Shown: positions 18,818-27,491, numbered from the stretch's first letter. The stretch is 64,000 nucleotides of DNA from Pseudomonas extremaustralis (GCF_900102035.1 NZ_LT629689.1:434001-498000); one strand, 5' to 3'. Made by a program: numbers and translations. The notes: a model not told the origin generated them from the sequence alone.

Positions 18818-21280
18818 ATGAAGCAAAAGCGGACTTTCGGAACGCCACGGCTGTTGGGCATTGTGTGGCCATTTATCGCTGTGGTGCTGTTCCAGGCATT
18901 GTTGGGCTGCGTCAGTCTTTACGTGCTTTCAGCGGTGCGCGGTTATGTGGCGGGCGAAAGCCTGTGGTCCAAGGGCCAGAAAGACGCCATCTATTACCTG
19001 ACGCTTTACGCCGATAATCGCGACGAAGCCACCTACCTCAAATACCAGCAGGCCATTGCCGTGCCCCAGGGCGGACACGAGCTGCGCGTTGCCCTGGACC
19101 AACCTGTCCCTGATCTCGACGCGGCGCGCCTGGGTATCCTCAAGGGCGGCAACCATCCGGATGACGTTTCCAATGTGATCTGGCTGTACCTCAATTTCCG
19201 CCATTTCAGCTATCTGGAAAAAGCCATCGAGCTATGGACCGTGGGCGATGGCTTCCTGGTTCAACTGGATAGTCTGGCCCAGGAGATGCACCGCGCGATC
19301 ACCCATGACCAGCTCAGTGCCAACGATGTGCAGCAGTGGAAAGCCCATATCACCGCGATCAACGAGGGGGTAACTCCCGCCGCCAAAGCGTTCAGCGATG
19401 CCCTGGGCGAAGGTTCGCGCGTGATCCTGCGACTGCTGTTGATCACCAACCTGGCGACGGCCCTGGGGCTTATCGTGCTCGCGCTGTTGCGCACCCATAA
19501 GCTGCTCGCCCAGCGTCATGCTTTCGCTGATGCCTTGGAGCAGGAAAAAGAGCGGGCACAGATCACGCTGGAGTCGATTGGCGATGGGGTGATCACCACC
19601 GACGTCGACGGTGCCATCACCTACATGAACCCGGCGGCCGAGGCGCTGACCCATTGGCATTCGTCCCGGGCACAGGGGCTGCCCCTGGCGGCACTGTTCA
19701 GCCTGCTGGACGACGATGCTCCGTCCGACGGTTTTACGTTGATCGAACACATCGTCAAAGGCCAGCTCGGCGGTGGCAGCGAGCACTCGAAAACCATCCA
19801 GCGCCTGGACGGCAGTACGGTCTCGGTCACCCTGGTGGGGGCGCCGATCCGCAGCGCCGGCAAGGTCACGGGGGCGGTGCTGGTGCTGCATGACATGACC
19901 CAGGAGCGCCAATACATTGCCAACCTGTCATGGCAAGCGACCCATGACGCCTTGACCGGCCTGGCTAACCGCCGCGAGTTCGAGTACCGCCTGGAGCAAG
20001 TGCTGCACCCGGCCGGGTACGCGCACACCGGCCGGCATGCATTGATGTTCCTCGACTTGGACCAGTTCAAACTGGTCAACGACACCTGCGGACATGCGGC
20101 GGGCGATGAATTGCTGCGGCATATCTGCGCGCTGCTGCAATCGGACCTGCGCGAAGGCGACACCCTGGCCCGGCTGGGGGGCGATGAATTCGGCATCCTG
20201 CTGGAGAATTGCCCGCCGGCGGTGGCGGAAAAAATCGCCGAAAGCCTGCGCCATACTGTGCAAAGCCTGCATTTCGTGTGGAAGGGCCGGCCGTTCATGA
20301 CCACGGTCAGTATCGGCCTGGTGCATATCTCGAACACCCCGACGACCCTGGAAACCTCGCTGCGCGCCGCTGACATGGCGTGCTACATGGCCAAGGAAAA
20401 GGGCCGCAACCGCGTGCAGGTGTACCACGCTGATGACTCGGAACTGTCCCTGCGTTTTGGCGAAATGGCCTGGGTGCAACGCCTGCACATGGCATTGGAG
20501 GAGAACCGGTTCTGCCTGTATTCCCAGGAAATCGCGCCCCTCAAGCCGGTCGATGGCGACATCGGGCATATCGAAATCCTGCTGCGCCTGCACGATGAGG
20601 CCGGTCGTATCATCCTGCCCGACAGCTTTATCCCGGCCGCCGAGCGTTATGGGTTGATGACGTCCCTGGACCGTTGGGTGGTGGAGAACGTATTCAGGAT
20701 CATTGCCCGCTGCCTGCAAGAGCGTCCGGGGCGGCCGATGGCGATGTGTGCGATCAATCTGTCGGGCATCACCATTGGCGACGATGACTTTCTTGGCTTC
20801 CTGCACGACCAATTCCGCACCTACAGTATCCCTCCCGAGATAATCTGTTTTGAAATTACTGAAACCAGTGCGATTGCGAATTTGGGCAGTGCGATTCGCT
20901 TTATTAATGAACTCAAGGCCTTAGGTTGTCATTTTTCCCTTGATGACTTTTGTGCCGGAATGTCCTCATTCGCTTATCTTAAACATTTACCTGTAGACTT
21001 CCTGAAGATCGATGGAAGTTTCGTGAAGGATATGCTGGACGACCCGATTAACCGCGCGATGGTTGAAGTGATCAATCACATTGGCCACGTCATGGGTAAA
21101 CGCACAATTGCAGAGTTTGTCGAGACACCGCAGATCGAACAGGCGTTACTCGAGATTGGTGTCGATTACGCTCAGGGCTACCTGATCGAACGACCGCAAT
21201 TGTTTACCTTTGAAAGCTTGCAGTGTCGTCCTGCTCGGCCGCAGCCCCTGTTATCCAAGGCGCCTGGCACATTCCGCTGA
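18818..21280 (+). CDS. rbdA: RbdA-like c-di-GMP enzyme (PAS-GGDEF-EAL)
   Basis: This 820-residue inner-membrane protein has two transmembrane helices (about 14-36 and 205-230) bounding a periplasmic domain. A PAS domain (LESIGDGVITTDVDGAITYMN region), a GGDEF domain with intact LGGDEF, and an EAL domain follow. The EAL motif reads EIL (HIEILLRLHDE). The other phosphodiesterase residues look present: NLSG, CFEITETSA, LDDFCAG, LKIDGSFV and AEFVETPQ. P. aeruginosa RbdA has the same architecture and promotes biofilm dispersal by degrading c-di-GMP. The ATG at 18818 was chosen; an upstream TTG would add an unconserved 25-residue leader. It lies downstream of the ABC exporter. Confidence 0.85.
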   Translation: MKQKRTFGTPRLLGIVWPFIAVVLFQALLGCVSLYVLSAVRGYVAGESLWSKGQKDAIYYLTLYADNRDEATYLKYQQAIAVPQGGHELRVALDQPVPDLDAARLGILKGGNHPDDVSNVIWLYLNFRHFSYLEKAIELWTVGDGFLVQLDSLAQEMHRAITHDQLSANDVQQWKAHITAINEGVTPAAKAFSDALGEGSRVILRLLLITNLATALGLIVLALLRTHKLLAQRHAFADALEQEKERAQITLESIGDGVITTDVDGAITYMNPAAEALTHWHSSRAQGLPLAALFSLLDDDAPSDGFTLIEHIVKGQLGGGSEHSKTIQRLDGSTVSVTLVGAPIRSAGKVTGAVLVLHDMTQERQYIANLSWQATHDALTGLANRREFEYRLEQVLHPAGYAHTGRHALMFLDLDQFKLVNDTCGHAAGDELLRHICALLQSDLREGDTLARLGGDEFGILLENCPPAVAEKIAESLRHTVQSLHFVWKGRPFMTTVSIGLVHISNTPTTLETSLRAADMACYMAKEKGRNRVQVYHADDSELSLRFGEMAWVQRLHMALEENRFCLYSQEIAPLKPVDGDIGHIEILLRLHDEAGRIILPDSFIPAAERYGLMTSLDRWVVENVFRIIARCLQERPGRPMAMCAINLSGITIGDDDFLGFLHDQFRTYSIPPEIICFEITETSAIANLGSAIRFINELKALGCHFSLDDFCAGMSSFAYLKHLPVDFLKIDGSFVKDMLDDPINRAMVEVINHIGHVMGKRTIAEFVETPQIEQALLEIGVDYAQGYLIERPQLFTFESLQCRPARPQPLLSKAPGTFR

Positions 21281-21325
21281 AACATTTGCTGGTCTGTAAA
21301 ATCACACTCAAAAAGGAGCCCCACA

Positions 21326-22129
21326 GTGATCGACACATTCAACAGAACCGGCCCGCTGATGGAAGCCTCGAGTTACCCCGTCTGGGCTCAACAACTGATC
21401 CAGGACTGTAGCGAGAGCAAGCGGCGCGTTGTCGAACACGAACTGTACCAGCGCATGCGCGATAACACGCTCAGCGCCAAGACCATGCGCCAATACCTGA
21501 TCGGTGGCTGGCCCGTCGTTGAACAGTTTGCGTTGTATATGGCGCAGAACCTCACCAAGACCAAATTTGCCCGCCACCCAGGTGAAGACATGGCCCGGCG
21601 CTGGCTGATGCGCAATATTCGCGTGGAACTGAACCACGCCGACTATTGGGTGAACTGGGCTGGTGCCCACGGTGTGAGCCTGGAAGACCTGCAGGCGCAA
21701 AACGTACCGCCAGAGCTGCATGCACTGAGCCATTGGTGCTGGCACACCAGCTCGGCCGATTCGCTGATCGTGGCGATCGCCGCGACCAACTATGCGATCG
21801 AGGGCGCGACCGGAGAGTGGTCAGCACTGGTGTGTTCCACGGGCGTTTACGCCGCCGCCTTCCCCGAGGAAGAACGCAAGCGCGCGATGAAATGGCTGAA
21901 GATGCATGCCCAGTACGATGACGCTCATCCTTGGGAAGCGTTGGAGATCATCTGCACCCTGGCCGGGATGAGCCCGAGCAAGGCACTACAGGTAGAACTG
22001 CGCCAGGCCGTGTGCAAGAGCTACGACTACATGTACCTGTTCCTGGAAAGCTGCATGCGCCTGGAGAAAGAAAAAGCCCCGGCAGCCGTGCAGCGCGAGC
22101 GTCAGGTACGCGTCGCCAGCGAAGCCTGA
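21326..22129 (+). CDS. TenA/PqqC-like heme-oxygenase-fold protein (putative iron-containing redox enzyme)
   Basis: This 267-residue all-helical protein is of the TenA/PqqC/heme-oxygenase-like superfamily. Putative metal ligands are spaced as in diiron members: Glu/His in VEHELYQRM, ELNHADYWVNW, and EGATGEWS with HAQYDDAHPWEALE near the C-terminus. It is often annotated as a TenA family regulator, but the residue pattern favours an iron-dependent oxidase (inference). It is about 45 bases downstream of rbdA with AAAAAGGAGCC before its ATG. A hairpin separates it from the convergent diguanylate cyclase gene. Confidence 0.78.
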   Translation: MIDTFNRTGPLMEASSYPVWAQQLIQDCSESKRRVVEHELYQRMRDNTLSAKTMRQYLIGGWPVVEQFALYMAQNLTKTKFARHPGEDMARRWLMRNIRVELNHADYWVNWAGAHGVSLEDLQAQNVPPELHALSHWCWHTSSADSLIVAIAATNYAIEGATGEWSALVCSTGVYAAAFPEEERKRAMKWLKMHAQYDDAHPWEALEIICTLAGMSPSKALQVELRQAVCKSYDYMYLFLESCMRLEKEKAPAAVQRERQVRVASEA

Positions 22130-22141
22130 TGTGAAGGGCGT

Positions 22142-22161
22142 GGCGGGGTGCTTACCCCGCC
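22142..22161. terminator. Hairpin between convergent genes
   Basis: A perfect 8-bp stem GGCGGGGT/ACCCCGCC with the loop GCTT spans the end of the diguanylate cyclase gene. It lacks a T-run, so it could act as a weak bidirectional terminator. Confidence 0.5.
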
Positions 22162-23078
22162 ATGGCCAAGCGGTTGCGACCTTCGCGCTTGGCCACGTAC
22201 AGGGCGTTGTCGGCCCGGCGCAGCAGGCTTTCGGCTGACTCGGCGGCCAGCAGGGTCGAGCAGCCCAGGCTCACCGTCAATTCGATCCGCGTACCCTCCG
22301 CCCGATAATCCTGGGTCTGTGCCGCATGGCGCAGGCGTTCGCCGACCATGGCCGCCGCATCCCGGCCGGTGTTGGACAGCAGGATCAGAAACTCTTCCCC
22401 GCCAAACCGAAACACCATGTCCACGTTACGCAGCTGGCCCTTGATCGCCCCGGCGACCGCGCGCAGTACGTTATCGCCGGCAGCGTGGCCGTGGGTGTCG
22501 TTGATGGTCTTGAAATGGTCGATGTCCAGCATCAGCAAGGACAAGGGGCTCATGTGCCGGCGCGCCATGTCGATTTCCCGTTGCAGGGTCTGGTCCATGG
22601 CAATGCGGTTGCCGGTATCGGTCAGCGGGTCGCGCAGGGCACTGCGGGTGGCGGCGCGGTAGAGCAGCGCGTTGCGCATCGGGTAGAGCAGGGCGGCCAG
22701 CAGGGATTCAAGCTGGCCGAGCTCCTCTTCCAGCAAGCGCTGGTTGCGGCGGAATATCAGCTCACCCAGGTGCTCACCTTCGTGGCTGAGGCTATAGCTC
22801 ACCGAATGGTGGCCACGGTGGCCGAACTCCAGGCGCAGGTCGCTAGCTTCGTGGCGATACTGCAAGGCATCCAGCGGCACCAGGCGTTGGATCTCGCGAA
22901 AGAACACGGCAAGGATATGTTGCGGTTCCAGGCTGGTCTGCAATTGCATGCCCAGTTGCTGGCGAAGTTGAAAAATGGTCGCTGGATGACGCGGGAGGAG
23001 GGATGGCTGACCGAAGCCCAGGCGTTGCAATTTTGCACTGTCGAAGTCAATTGCGTTGGTCTGGGTGGGTGTTTTCAT
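22152..23078 (-). CDS. Diguanylate cyclase (GGDEF domain)
   Basis: This 308-residue cytosolic protein has an N-terminal GAF-like sensory region (about 35-140) and a C-terminal GGDEF domain (about 145-305). The active site is intact as RFGGEEFLIL, with metal/guanine-binding elements LMLDIDHFKTINDTHGHAAGD. No membrane segment is present. A candidate RxxD inhibitory site is visible: RNVD in LRNVDMVFRFGGEEF, with its Arg five residues before the GGEEF Gly, the usual I-site spacing. It should synthesise c-di-GMP, opposing the nearby RbdA. It is convergent with the heme-oxygenase-fold gene. Confidence 0.9.
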   Translation of the reverse strand: MKTPTQTNAIDFDSAKLQRLGFGQPSLLPRHPATIFQLRQQLGMQLQTSLEPQHILAVFFREIQRLVPLDALQYRHEASDLRLEFGHRGHHSVSYSLSHEGEHLGELIFRRNQRLLEEELGQLESLLAALLYPMRNALLYRAATRSALRDPLTDTGNRIAMDQTLQREIDMARRHMSPLSLLMLDIDHFKTINDTHGHAAGDNVLRAVAGAIKGQLRNVDMVFRFGGEEFLILLSNTGRDAAAMVGERLRHAAQTQDYRAEGTRIELTVSLGCSTLLAAESAESLLRRADNALYVAKREGRNRLAMAG

Positions 23079-23310
23079 AAGCGGTCGGCCTCTAAGCTCT
23101 TAGCTGTCTTACAGGCTCGATGAGAGTGGCGAGTGCCAAGCGTCTTACTGTTCCTTCAGTTCCGTAAAACATTGGAAACAGTTTAAACCGCTTTGCAATG
23201 GGTTATAACCCCTGGGCACAGCCGCACGTCTTGTCATCGCTTAACCTGCTTGAAAAGAATCAGAGCGAGATTCATGCCATTTAGTTTGAATTAATAAAAC
23301 TCCTTATAAA

Positions 23311-23346
23311 TCAATGACTGTTTTTGAAAGTGAAAACAGTCATTGA
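23311..23346 (-). terminator. Perfect 14-bp hairpin after lldD
   Basis: TCAATGACTGTTTT and its exact inverse close an 8-base loop, ending ten bases beyond the lldD stop. Only a TTTA follows on the minus strand, so termination is likely but not a textbook case. Confidence 0.6.
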
Positions 23347-23355
23347 ACGATGACG

Positions 23356-24498
23356 TCAGTTATTTGGCTGCACCAGGGTGGTGTGGTCAATCTGGTCAAT
23401 CGTGGTGACACCGGTCAATGTCATGGCCACGCGCATTTCCTTGGCGAAGATATCCAGCAGGTTTTCCACCCCGTGCTGGCCATCGGCGGCCAGCGCATAG
23501 GCGGCTGCACGGCCCAGCAGGCACGCCTTGGCGCCCAGGGCGAGCATGCGCACCACATCCAGCCCAGAACGGATGCCGGAGTCCACCAGCACCGTCAGGT
23601 CGTCGCCTACCGCATCGGCAATCGCAGGCAACGCTTTGGCGGTGGACAGCACACCGTCCAGCTGTCGGCCGCCATGGTTGGAGACCACGATGCCATCGGC
23701 GCCGAAACTCACGGCGTCCTTGGCATCCTGGGGGTCGAGGATGCCTTTGATGATCATCGGGCCTTTCCAGAACTCACGAATCCACTCCAAGTCTTTCCAA
23801 CTGATGGAGGGGTCGAAGTTGTTGGCCAGCCAGCCGATGTAATCTTCCAGGTGGGTGGGTTTGCCCAGGTATTTGGAGATGTTGCCCAGGTCGTGGGGGC
23901 GGCCCATCAGGCCTACGTCGAAGGCCCACTGCGGTTTGGTGACGGCCTGCAACATACGCCGCGATGCCGCGAATGGCCCGGACATGCCCGAGTGAGCATC
24001 GCGGTAGCGCGCTCCCGGTGTCGGCATGTCCACTGTGAACACCAGCGTGGTGATGCCAGCCGCCTGGGCCCGCTCCAGCGCGTTGCGCATAAAGCCGCGG
24101 TCCTTGAGCACATAGAGCTGGAACCAGATCGACTGCGGGCTCTGCGACGCCACTTCTTCGATCGAACACACCGACACCGTCGACAAGCAGAATGGGATGC
24201 CCTTGTTGGCCGCCGCCTTGGCCGCCTGCACTTCACCGCGTCGCGCATACATACCGGTCAGGCCTACCGGGCTGAGGATCACCGGCATGGCCAGCTCCTG
24301 GCCAAACACGCTGGTTTTCAGGCTGAGGTTGTCGACATTGCGCAGGATGCGCTGGCGCAGACTGATCTCGGCCAGGTCCGAACTGTTCGCGCGCATCGTG
24401 TGTTCGGCGTAGGCGCCGCCGTCGATGTAGTCGAACAGGAAGCGCGGCAGCTTGCGTTTGGCGGCTGCGCGGTAGTCGGAAGCGGACGAAATAATCAT
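23356..24498 (-). CDS. lldD: FMN-dependent L-lactate dehydrogenase
   Basis: This 380-residue member of the FMN-dependent alpha-hydroxy-acid dehydrogenase family oxidises L-lactate to pyruvate at the inner membrane and feeds electrons to the quinone pool. Active-site elements are present: [11 protein letters not shown] at the N-terminus, [21 protein letters not shown], the catalytic [10 protein letters not shown] and [11 protein letters not shown]. The ATG at 24498 gives the standard start [10 protein letters not shown]; a 12-residue upstream extension is rejected. It is not accompanied by lldP or lldE here. It is divergent from a LysR gene that carries a frameshift, with a candidate operator between them. 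Confidence 0.93.
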   Translation of the reverse strand: MIISSASDYRAAAKRKLPRFLFDYIDGGAYAEHTMRANSSDLAEISLRQRILRNVDNLSLKTSVFGQELAMPVILSPVGLTGMYARRGEVQAAKAAANKGIPFCLSTVSVCSIEEVASQSPQSIWFQLYVLKDRGFMRNALERAQAAGITTLVFTVDMPTPGARYRDAHSGMSGPFAASRRMLQAVTKPQWAFDVGLMGRPHDLGNISKYLGKPTHLEDYIGWLANNFDPSISWKDLEWIREFWKGPMIIKGILDPQDAKDAVSFGADGIVVSNHGGRQLDGVLSTAKALPAIADAVGDDLTVLVDSGIRSGLDVVRMLALGAKACLLGRAAAYALAADGQHGVENLLDIFAKEMRVAMTLTGVTTIDQIDHTTLVQPNN

Positions 24499-24551
24499 GC
24501 AGGGAGGCTCCACAGGGCAAGGTGCCTCCACCATAAGCCAATCTCTGGCAT

Positions 24552-24570
24552 GATAAAAACAACTTTTATC
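24552..24570. promoter_or_regulatory. Candidate LysR-type operator between lldD and lysR
   Basis: A perfect inverted repeat GATAAAA-N5-TTTTATC contains the T-N11-A pattern used by LysR regulators and lies midway between the divergent start codons. Confidence 0.55.
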
Positions 24571-24599
24571 GCTAGCATCCAGTCGCTGAAGGAATACCG

Positions 24600-25495
24600 A
24601 TGAACCTCAGAACCTTACGGGTCTTCGTCGAAGTGGTACGCCAGGGGGGATTCTCCCAGGCTGCCGAGGTGGTGTCCTTGACCCAGTCCAGCGTGAGCAA
24701 GGCGGTCAAGACCCTGGAGGAAGAACTCGGCGCGCCGCTGCTCAATCGTCTAGGCCACAGGAACGAACTCACCGCCGCCGGCGAAATCGCCTACCGCCGC
24801 GCCCTGGTCTTGCTCTCTGAACGCAACGATCTGGTCGCCGAGATCAACGACCTGTGCGGCCTCAAGCGCGGCGTACTGCGCATCGGCCTGCCACCGGTAG
24901 GGTGCGGTGTACTGTTTGCGACGATGTTCGCCACCTACCGCAGCCGCTACCCGGACATCGACATCGAACTCACCGAATATGGCAGCAAGAAACTGCGCGA
25001 ATGCCTGGAAGCCGGGGAGGTCGACCTCGCGGCCTTGCTATTGCCGGTGGACGAAGATTTCGACTACCAGCCCGTACGCAATGAACCGCTGATGGCCGTG
25101 CTGCCCATCAGCCATCCCCTGGCACGGCGCACACGCATCGACTTCACTGACTTGGCGGACTCGCCCTTCATCCTCTTCGAAGCCGGCTTCGCCCTGAACG
25201 CCAAGATCCTCGCCGCCTGCGAACGCAAGGGCGTGGCCCCCGGGTGACGGCGCGCAGCGGGCAGATCGACTTTATCGTCGACCTGGTCGCGGCCGGCCTG
25301 GGCGTCGCCTTCCTGCCGCGCATGCTGGCGTACAAACATCAACACGCCGGCATTGCCTTGATCCCCTTAGACGAACCCGACACCGACTGGCACATCGCCC
25401 TGGCCTGGCGCGCCAGCGCCCACCTGCCACCGGCGGCACGGGCCTGGCTGGAACTGGCCAGAGAACATCAGGTCGCAACCGGCCATCCGGTGTAA
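24600..25495 (+). pseudogene. LysR family transcriptional regulator, frameshifted
   Basis: The first frame encodes 215 residues of a LysR regulator: an N-terminal winged HTH (RTLRVFVEVVRQGGFSQAAE, LTQSSVSKAVKTLE) and most of the effector domain. It then stops at TGA after KGVAPG. The expected continuation (VTARSGQIDFIVDLVAAGLG to the natural C-terminus) is in the +1 frame from 25244 to 25495. Inserting one C in the run GGCCCCCGGGTGA around 25235-25245 would restore a single protein of about 298 residues. The cause is either a recent frameshift mutation or a sequencing error in a homopolymer. The intact gene would be the likely regulator of divergent lldD. Confidence 0.85.
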
Positions 25496-25555
25496 TCGTC
25501 ACGAATGCTAGAGAACGCTTGACTTCTCCTTTTCAATCAGTAACATACGCCGCAT

Positions 25556-25631
25556 TCCGCGATAGCTCAGTTGGTAGAGCAAATGACTGTTAATCATTGG
25601 GTCCCTGGTTCGAGTCCAGGTCGTGGAGCCA
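25556..25631 (+). tRNA. tRNA-Asn (GTT anticodon)
   Basis: This is a complete 76-base cloverleaf. The acceptor TCCGCGA pairs with TCGTGGA, the D-arm is GCTCAGTTGGTAGAGC, the anticodon loop CTGTTAA holds GTT, the T-arm contains GGTTCGAGTCC, and CCA is encoded. A strong terminator follows nine bases later. Confidence 0.97.
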
Positions 25632-25639
25632 GATAGAGA

Positions 25640-25668
25640 AAGCCTGCAGCGATGCAGGCTTTTTTTTT
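25640..25668 (+). terminator. Rho-independent terminator of tRNA-Asn
   Basis: The stem AAGCCTGCA/TGCAGGCTT, with loop GCGA, runs directly into a stretch of T. Confidence 0.9.
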
Positions 25669-25753
25669 GCCTTGGATTTTTCCGGGGTGATCAAAGCGCA
25701 CAGCGTGACCAGCATGAATGCATCTCAAATCCTACGATTCCGAGGTCAATATC

Positions 25754-25915
25754 ATGAAAGTCGCTGCAGTCGTTTCAACCAAAGGCGGGCCGACTAGATC
25801 ATTTCGCAGGCCTGTAGATTCACCCGTCAGCCCCAACGGTCCTCAGGCTGCCACCGCCCCCGGTAAAAATTTTTTGCAGTCGACGCTTGAAATTTCTCCC
25901 CCCAAACCTACCTAG
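25754..25915 (+). pseudogene. Possible truncated Soj/ParA N-terminus behind tRNA-Asn
   Basis: The frame from ATG 25754 begins MKVAAVVSTKGG, which matches the start of Soj/ParA ATPases of integrative elements up to the first glycines of the Walker A box. It then diverges completely (PTRSFRRPVDS) and stops after 53 codons. A GAGG lies 12 bases upstream. The short match could be chance. If real, it is what remains of an element once inserted next to this tRNA gene. No integrase or 3'-tRNA duplication is seen nearby, and the rest of this gap holds only the ibpA promoter and leader. Confidence 0.35.
25886..25914 (+). promoter_or_regulatory. Candidate sigma-32 (heat shock) promoter of ibpA
   Basis: CTTGAAA, 14 bases, then CCTACCTA approximates the RpoH consensus (CTTGAAA and CCCCATNT). 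The first half is exact; the second is only a partial match. Confidence 0.5.
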
Positions 25916-25920
25916 TTTTT

Positions 25921-25977
25921 ACGCGATGCCGAATGCGGGTCGCGTATCAAATCACTTGGAGAAAACTCAGGAGATTT
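25921..25977 (+). promoter_or_regulatory. ROSE-like RNA thermometer candidate in the ibpA leader
   Basis: Two consecutive hairpins precede ibpA. The first pairs ACGCGA with TCGCGT. The second (25949-25977) pairs AAATC with GATTT and GAG with CTC around an AAAA loop, and holds the Shine-Dalgarno AGGA opposite CTTG with a mismatch, a G-U pair and an unpaired G. Sequestering the ribosome site in an imperfect helix is how ROSE elements of small heat-shock genes work. Confidence 0.6.
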
Positions 25978-25981
25978 TGCA

Positions 25982-26440
25982 ATGGCTACAACTCTTTCCC
26001 TCGCCCCACTGTTCCGTCATTCCGTGGGCTTTGACCGTTTCAACGACCTTTTCGAATCGGCGCTTCGCAGTGAGGCCGGTACTACCTATCCACCCCACAA
26101 CGTTGAAAAGCACGGTGACGATCATTATCGGATCGTGATCGCTGCGGCCGGTTTGGTGGAGGACGACTTGGACATCCAGGTGGAGAAGGGCGTGTTGACC
26201 GTCGCCGGCGGCAAGCGGGAGCACAATGAGGGCATCACTTACCTGCATCAGGGCATCGCTCAGCGCGCGTTTCGCTTGTCGTTCCGCCTGGTCGACCACA
26301 TCGAAGTGCAGGGCGCGCAGCTCGCTAATGGTTTGCTGAGCATCGATCTGCTCCGGGTGGTTCCGGAGGAAGCCAAGCCTAAGCGCATTGCGATTGGCGG
26401 TGCTGCCAAGGCGGATGTGAAATCCATCGACGAGCAGTAA
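25982..26440 (+). CDS. ibpA: Small heat-shock protein, Hsp20/IbpA family
   Basis: This 152-residue protein has a central alpha-crystallin domain (about 35-130). It includes YPPHNVEKHGDDHYRIVIAAAG at its start and the LANGLLSIDL strand, with the C-terminal IxI-type motif represented by KRIAIGG. IbpA proteins bind unfolding proteins as oligomers in the cytoplasm and hand them to DnaK/ClpB. The ATG follows AGGAG by eight bases. A candidate heat-shock promoter and RNA thermometer precede it and a strong terminator follows, so it is a single-gene heat-shock unit. Confidence 0.92.
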   Translation: MATTLSLAPLFRHSVGFDRFNDLFESALRSEAGTTYPPHNVEKHGDDHYRIVIAAAGLVEDDLDIQVEKGVLTVAGGKREHNEGITYLHQGIAQRAFRLSFRLVDHIEVQGAQLANGLLSIDLLRVVPEEAKPKRIAIGGAAKADVKSIDEQ

Positions 26441-26453
26441 CGTCAAAATGAAT

Positions 26454-26486
26454 AAAGGCGCTCTTCGGAGCGCCTTTATTTTTTGT
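26454..26486 (+). terminator. Rho-independent terminator of ibpA
   Basis: A perfect 10-bp stem AAAGGCGCTC/GAGCGCCTTT with a TTCG tetraloop is followed by ATTTTTT. Confidence 0.92.
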
Positions 26487-26677
26487 CGAGGGCACCGACA
26501 ACCAAGGCAGTCAAGATCATGGGATTCTCCCGAGAATGTAGGGCGCTGAACGCTTGCTCGTAGGAAAAGTTCAACGTTATCGGTGAGTCTTGCGGCACCA
26601 AACAGACTTATCAGGGTCCATACGCCCCGCACGATCATTCGCGCTCGTCCGTTGACCCTCAGCATAAGATCTAACGC

Positions 26678-27475
26678 ATGTACCTACGCAATATCGCCGT
26701 CGGGCTGTCAGCCCTCGTTTTGCTCTCCACCGCTGTGGACGCCCGCAGCCTGGCAGACCCTTACACCTCCACGCAGCAACGTGCCTCGTTCGAGGGCTGT
26801 GCTGAACTCTTTCCCGCGCAAACGCCGATCAACACCGCCACGGTCCCGGCGACGATGAAACCCCTGGCCCTGTGTTCCGACACTTTTGCCGTGCTGTATT
26901 CGCAAACCAGCAAGACCCCGCTGGTGGTGGTCGAACGTCTGAACGCCGCGCAGTTGAAAGACGCCAAAGGCGAGGAGCGCACCAACCAGTTCTACCCCGA
27001 CCCACGCATCCCCAAGGCCGGCCGTGCGGAGCTGAGCGACTATCGCAGTCAGCATCCGGCCATGGACCGTGGCCACCAGGCTCCGGCCGCCGATGCGCCG
27101 AACGCCCATGCCATGGCCCAATCCTTCGCGCTGTCGAACATGGTGCCCCAGGACCCCACCAACAACCGCAAGATCTGGAGCAAGGTCGAGGCGGATGTGC
27201 GCAAGTTTGCCAAGCGTGCCGGCGGCGATGTGTATGTGTTCACCGGGCCGTTGTTCGATGCGGGCTACAGCACCATCGGCGACAACCGGGTCTGGGTGCC
27301 GACGCGTCTGTTCAAGCTGGTGTACGACGCGTCGTCCCAGCGCGCCTGGGCCTATGTGTTGCCCAACGCCGAAACCCGTATCCAGAAGCCGATGGACTAC
27401 GACACCTTCGTGAAAAGCACCGGGCTCAAGTTGTTGGGCAATCTTCCGGTGTCGGGGTCGGTGGGGCGCACATGA
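26678..27475 (+). CDS. Secreted DNA/RNA non-specific endonuclease
   Basis: This 265-residue protein has an N-terminal signal peptide (about 1-22, ending AVDARS) and a beta-beta-alpha-Me nuclease domain of the Serratia NucA type. The catalytic His lies in MDRGHQAPAAD near residue 132, and the metal-binding Asn lies in SNMVPQDPTNNRKIWSKVE. Such enzymes degrade DNA and RNA outside the cytoplasm for nutrient recovery or matrix turnover. No immunity or inhibitor gene and no effector-type N-terminus is nearby, which argues against a contact-dependent toxin. It is convergent with the DUF1289 gene. Confidence 0.88.
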   Translation: MYLRNIAVGLSALVLLSTAVDARSLADPYTSTQQRASFEGCAELFPAQTPINTATVPATMKPLALCSDTFAVLYSQTSKTPLVVVERLNAAQLKDAKGEERTNQFYPDPRIPKAGRAELSDYRSQHPAMDRGHQAPAADAPNAHAMAQSFALSNMVPQDPTNNRKIWSKVEADVRKFAKRAGGDVYVFTGPLFDAGYSTIGDNRVWVPTRLFKLVYDASSQRAWAYVLPNAETRIQKPMDYDTFVKSTGLKLLGNLPVSGSVGRT

Positions 27476-27491
27476 TCAACGGCTGAGCGCC

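Noticed and set aside
25572..25638. tRNA-Asn 3' end as an active integration site with an island to the right
   Set aside because: No integrase gene and no second copy of the tRNA 3' end were seen in the window; only a possible Soj relic follows.
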